A stretch of DNA of 14,275 bases from JACQCE01 sp041484905. Its GTDB lineage: Bacteria > Nitrospirota > Nitrospiria > JACQCE01. The first letter of the stretch is position 1, and every line of letters begins with the position of its first letter. The DNA lies in assembly GCA_041484905.1 (NCBI GenBank), contig JBGPIL010000041.1, positions 1 through 14,275 on the forward strand, given 5' to 3'. Below the pieces are notes generated by a model. That model did not search any database and was not told the origin of the DNA. It saw only the letters and a list, made by a program, of their open reading frames with translations. Shown one piece after another: positions 11,720 to 14,275 of the stretch. The translations under genes and the position numbers were made by a program.

Positions 11720-13113
11720 GACTGCCGGTTAACCCGAACCGAACACGCGGACGTGCGCACGTCCGCGGCGCGATGGCGCTCTTTGCGATGTTCTGGTTGA
11801 TGTTCCTGACGATCGCCCCCCCGGCGGCGCAAGCCGCCGGCATCAAACCGGTCCGTTGGGTCACCAAATCGGGGATGGTGGTGCTCTTTATCGAGCGCCA
11901 CACGCTCCCGACGGTGCATCTGCAATTGTTGATCAAAGCGGGCGGCACACTCGATCCGCAGGGACGGGAAGGAACGGCCAACCTGGTCGCCTCGCTGCTC
12001 GATGAAGGCACCACCGGCCGCTCTTCCCAGCAGATCGCCGAAGCGATCGATTTTATCGGCGCGTCGCTCTCGGCCGGCGCCAGTCCGGAGTCAACCGTCC
12101 TGTCGCTACACGTCCTGAAAAAAGATCTCAAGACCGGCCTGGAGCTTTTTAGTGACGAGTTGCTGCACCCCACCTTTCCTGAAGAGGAGCTGAAGCGGGT
12201 GCGTCAGCAGATTATCGGCGGGTTGATCGCCGAAGAGGACGAACCCGAAGCCATCGCCCACAAGGCCTGGCAGGAGCTGGTCTACGGCACGCATCCCTAC
12301 CATCATCCGACCGAGGGCTACCGCGAGTCGCTCCCCGCTATCACGCGCCAGGAGCTGGTCGACTTTCACCAACGGTACTACCAGCCGCGCCTGGCGATTC
12401 TGGCCGTGGTCGGCGACCTGACACGGCGCGATGTCGAACAGTTATTGGTTCAGTATCTGGGGGCATGGAAAAACACCGATCGACAGCCACCCCCGGAGGT
12501 GCCTACGCCGGAACCGATGCCCCCGAAGACCAAATTGATCGACAAGGAGCTGACGCAGGCCACCATCGTACTGGGCCATCTGGGCCTGCCCCGCAACCAT
12601 CCCGACTACTATGCCGTCACGGTGATGAATTACATCCTGGGCGGAGGCGGTTTTTCCTCGCGCCTGATGAAGCAGATCCGGGATAATCAGGGGCTGGTCT
12701 ACGGCCTCTCCAGCGGCTTTCACGCCATGAAGGCGGGCGGCAGCTTTTCCATCAATCTGCAGACCAAGAACGCCACGGCCAATCAGGCGCTCGATGAGAC
12801 CATGAAAGTCATCGGCCAGTTTCAAACCGACGGCGCGACGCCCCAGGAACTCGACGAAGCGAAGGCCTACCTGATCGGCAGTTTTCCGTTGAGAATGGAT
12901 ACCAACGCGAAGCTGGTCGGATTGCTGACCAGCCTGGAATTCTACAATCTCGGCCTCAGTTATCTGAACGACTATCCCAAGAAGATCGCCGCCGTGACGT
13001 TGGCGGATGTGCAACGGGTCGCCGCACGCTACATCCATCCGGATCAGATGGCCATGGTCGTCGTGGCCAAACAGGCCGACGCCCACATCGCCCCGCCCAA
13101 GGGGAAACCCTAA
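11716..13113 (+). CDS. M16 peptidase-like protein, non-metal (R/Y) subunit, exported
   Basis: 465 residues. A long signal sequence (basic start, hydrophobic about 19-36, probable cut after AQA40) is followed by two M16 domains. At the place of the zinc motif it reads GTANLVASLLDEGT: compared with the partner's GLAHLLEHMMFKGT, His, Glu and His have become N89, A92 and S93, so it cannot bind zinc. The second domain keeps the substrate-binding pair R316 and Y329 in GGGGFSSRLMKQIRDNQGLVYG. This is the complement of the upstream subunit, so the two probably work as a heterodimer in the periplasm. ATG overlaps the upstream stop (ATGA), and no strong ribosome site is seen, in keeping with coupled translation. 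Its TAA overlaps the larE ATG by one base. Confidence 0.94.
   Translation: MRLPVNPNRTRGRAHVRGAMALFAMFWLMFLTIAPPAAQAAGIKPVRWVTKSGMVVLFIERHTLPTVHLQLLIKAGGTLDPQGREGTANLVASLLDEGTTGRSSQQIAEAIDFIGASLSAGASPESTVLSLHVLKKDLKTGLELFSDELLHPTFPEEELKRVRQQIIGGLIAEEDEPEAIAHKAWQELVYGTHPYHHPTEGYRESLPAITRQELVDFHQRYYQPRLAILAVVGDLTRRDVEQLLVQYLGAWKNTDRQPPPEVPTPEPMPPKTKLIDKELTQATIVLGHLGLPRNHPDYYAVTVMNYILGGGGFSSRLMKQIRDNQGLVYGLSSGFHAMKAGGSFSINLQTKNATANQALDETMKVIGQFQTDGATPQELDEAKAYLIGSFPLRMDTNAKLVGLLTSLEFYNLGLSYLNDYPKKIAAVTLADVQRVAARYIHPDQMAMVVVAKQADAHIAPPKGKP
11746..11767. other. 22-bp perfect palindrome inside the signal-peptide coding region
   Basis: Half-site CGCGGACGTGC followed by its exact reverse complement, beginning 30 bases after the ATG of the second M16 gene. 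It codes the basic n-region (TRGRAHVR). It may fold in mRNA or be a protein-binding site. Confidence 0.6.
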
Positions 13114-13943
13114 TGACGACGGAGCCATCCTCCGATCTGTTGACCCAACGCGCCGGCTATGACCGGCTGTGCGCGCTGCTGCGCGAGTGCAGTCCCGTCC
13201 TCGTCGCCTTTTCGGGCGGTGTCGACAGCACCTTGCTGCTGCGCGTGGCCCACGATCTGCTGGGGGAACAAGCCGCCGCGGCTACGGCCACGTCACCCAC
13301 CTACCCCGCCGAGCAACTGGCCCGCGCCACCACGCTGGCCGCCGAAATCGGCAGCCGCCACATCGTGATCCCCTCCCGCCAGATGGAGCGCGCGCCCTTC
13401 GTGGAGAACAATCGGGACCGCTGCTTTCATTGCAAAGACGAGCTCTACGAGCAATTGGCCCGCGTGGCGGCCGACGAAGGCTATGCCACCGTGATCGACG
13501 GCACGAATCACGACGATCTGGGCGACATCAGGCCGGGGATCGCCGCCGCGCGCCGCTGGGGTGTCAGAAGCCCGCTGGCCGAAGCGGGCCTGACCAAGGC
13601 GGAAATCCGTGTCTTGAGCCAGTCCCTCCGGCTCCCCACGTGGGACCAGCCCGCCTCCCCCTGCCTCTCCTCGCGCTTCCCCTATGGGACGACCATCACG
13701 CCGGAGCGGTTGCGCCAGGTGGAGCTGGCCGAGGAACAGCTGCGGGCCCATGGCTTTCGGGAGGTGCGCGTCCGCTACCACGGCGAGATCGCCCGGATCG
13801 AGATGGCCGCGGCGGAATGGTCCCGCTTCGGCGCAACCCCGGAGCTGCGCCATCGGGTCGCTGAAGCGCTGCACGATGCGGGCTTCCGCTATGTGACGAT
13901 CGATCTGGACGGATATCGACAAGGAGAATTCAATGCGCGTTGA
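13113..13943 (+). CDS. larE: ATP-dependent sulfur transferase LarE (PP-loop family)
   Basis: 276 residues matching LarE, which adenylates and then thiolates the carboxylates of pyridinium-3,5-biscarboxylic acid mononucleotide while making the nickel-pincer cofactor. Features: PP-loop SGGVDST (34-40), the NRDRCFHCKDELY segment (100-112), DGTNHDDLGDIRPG (129-142), SPLAEAGLTKAEIR, and PASPCLSSRFPYGTTIT with Cys184, equivalent to the Cys that gives up its sulfur in Lactobacillus LarE. Together with C104 and C107 it has the three-cysteine arrangement reported for LarE forms that hold an iron-sulfur cluster and can act repeatedly; this assignment is from memory. ATG overlaps the upstream TAA by one base, with AAGGGG 8 bases before it. 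No larA, larB or larC is in the window, so the end use of the cofactor is not shown. Confidence 0.93.
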   Translation: MTTEPSSDLLTQRAGYDRLCALLRECSPVLVAFSGGVDSTLLLRVAHDLLGEQAAAATATSPTYPAEQLARATTLAAEIGSRHIVIPSRQMERAPFVENNRDRCFHCKDELYEQLARVAADEGYATVIDGTNHDDLGDIRPGIAAARRWGVRSPLAEAGLTKAEIRVLSQSLRLPTWDQPASPCLSSRFPYGTTITPERLRQVELAEEQLRAHGFREVRVRYHGEIARIEMAAAEWSRFGATPELRHRVAEALHDAGFRYVTIDLDGYRQGEFNAR

Positions 13944-14275
13944 GCCTGTCACTACCTCCCTCTGGGCCTCCCCCCGTGTCTCCCTCTCGACCTCCATGAT
14001 CCGCGGGCTGGCGCTGACCGTCATCCTCGGTGTCGCGCTGACGTCGCGGGTATCCGCCGCGCCGCCCCTCGGGGTTCACCCCGAGAGTTCACCCCGAGGG
14101 GAGAACCCTCGGGGTGAAGCCCCGTCCGTTCAATCGGGCCAACCGACCCGGCCACCTGAACCCGCTGGGGGGGGGGGCCCCCCCCCCCCCCCCCCCCCCC
14201 CGGGGCCCCCGCCCGCGCGCGCGGGGGGGGCCGACCGGGACGGGACACACACACAGAAAGAAAATATGGGGCAAA
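13933..14275 (+). CDS. Start of an exported protein, 3' truncated by the window end
   Basis: AAGGAG (13921-13926) lies 6 bases before ATG 13933, a strong ribosome site, and the gene overlaps the end of larE by 11 bases. The first 44 residues form a signal peptide: basic start, hydrophobic LALTVILGVAL and a probable cut after VSA43. The next residues (PPLGVHPESSPRGENPRGE) come from short inverted repeats in the DNA and are followed by Pro/Gly runs coded by homopolymers. The reading frame stays open to the window end, but beyond about 14167 the sequence is suspect, so only about 75 residues can be trusted. No domain is recognisable; it is the fourth gene of the M16-larE run and the third predicted exported product in it. 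Confidence 0.6.
   Translation, partial: MRVEPVTTSLWASPRVSLSTSMIRGLALTVILGVALTSRVSAAPPLGVHPESSPRGENPRGEAPSVQSGQPTRPPEPAGGGGPPPPPPPPGPPPARAGGADRDGTHTQKENMGQ
14068..14118. repeat. Cluster of short palindromic repeats
   Basis: CTCGGGG-TTCA-CCCCGAG (14068-14085) is followed by TTCACCCCGAG (14088-14098), paired perfectly with CTCGGGGTGAA (14108-14118) across 9 bases. The unit TTCACCCCGAG or its complement occurs three times in 51 bases, within the coding region of the truncated exported protein. Confidence 0.7.
14167..14275. other. Low-complexity contig end, probable sequencing or assembly artefact
   Basis: Eleven G are followed by 24 C, then G4, C5, a CG alternation, another G run, ACACACAC and an AT-rich 20-base end unlike the rest of the window. 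This pattern is typical of poor read ends joined at a contig edge. Confidence 0.7.

Overview
The window is high-GC bacterial chromosomal DNA and looks like a Nitrospirota (Nitrospira-like) bacterium. This is inferred from the TonB-type protein, the signal peptides, the rny-ymdB pair, the two-subunit M16 peptidase followed by larE, and the GC-rich palindromic repeats in the gaps. I could not run a taxonomic search. The right edge (from about 14167) collapses into long G and C homopolymers and is probably a contig-end artefact.

Layout. (1) 1-1602, + strand: the 3' end of an ABC exporter gene, closely followed by a predicted lipoprotein with seven FG-GAP/VCBS-type repeats. (2) 1603-1906: a convergent gap filled with direct repeats, palindromes and an exact copy of the ymdB 3' end. 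(3) 7542-1907, - strand: one long gene set behind a very good sigma70-type promoter. It holds a degenerate receiver-domain protein, a GAF-like protein, zapA, an 0.8 kb non-coding stretch with stem-loops and a terminator (candidate structured RNA), rny (RNase Y) and ymdB. A 143-bp inverted-repeat element separates rny from ymdB. (4) 7543-9151: a TonB-type gene on the - strand with its own promoter, flanked on both sides by related repeat elements. (5) 9152-14275, + strand: rlmN, then a promoter and a tightly coupled run of M16 peptidase (metal-binding subunit), M16 peptidase (R/Y subunit) and larE, then the start of a secreted protein cut by the window end.

How the genes fit together. The minus-strand set joins cell division (ZapA) with RNA turnover (RNase Y and the YmdB phosphodiesterase), led by two regulator-like proteins that lack obvious output domains. 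The receiver-like protein has Glu at the phosphorylation site. The two M16 proteins divide the active site between them: one has HxxEH, the other has lost it but keeps the Arg/Tyr pair. They are therefore likely to be an obligate heterodimer in the periplasm.

The main novelty candidates are non-coding: the structured region between zapA and rny; a palindromic repeat family whose arms change in a compensatory way; and a roughly 100-bp element in two copies flanking the TonB-type gene, one of which carries a clean 20-bp palindrome insertion that the other lacks.
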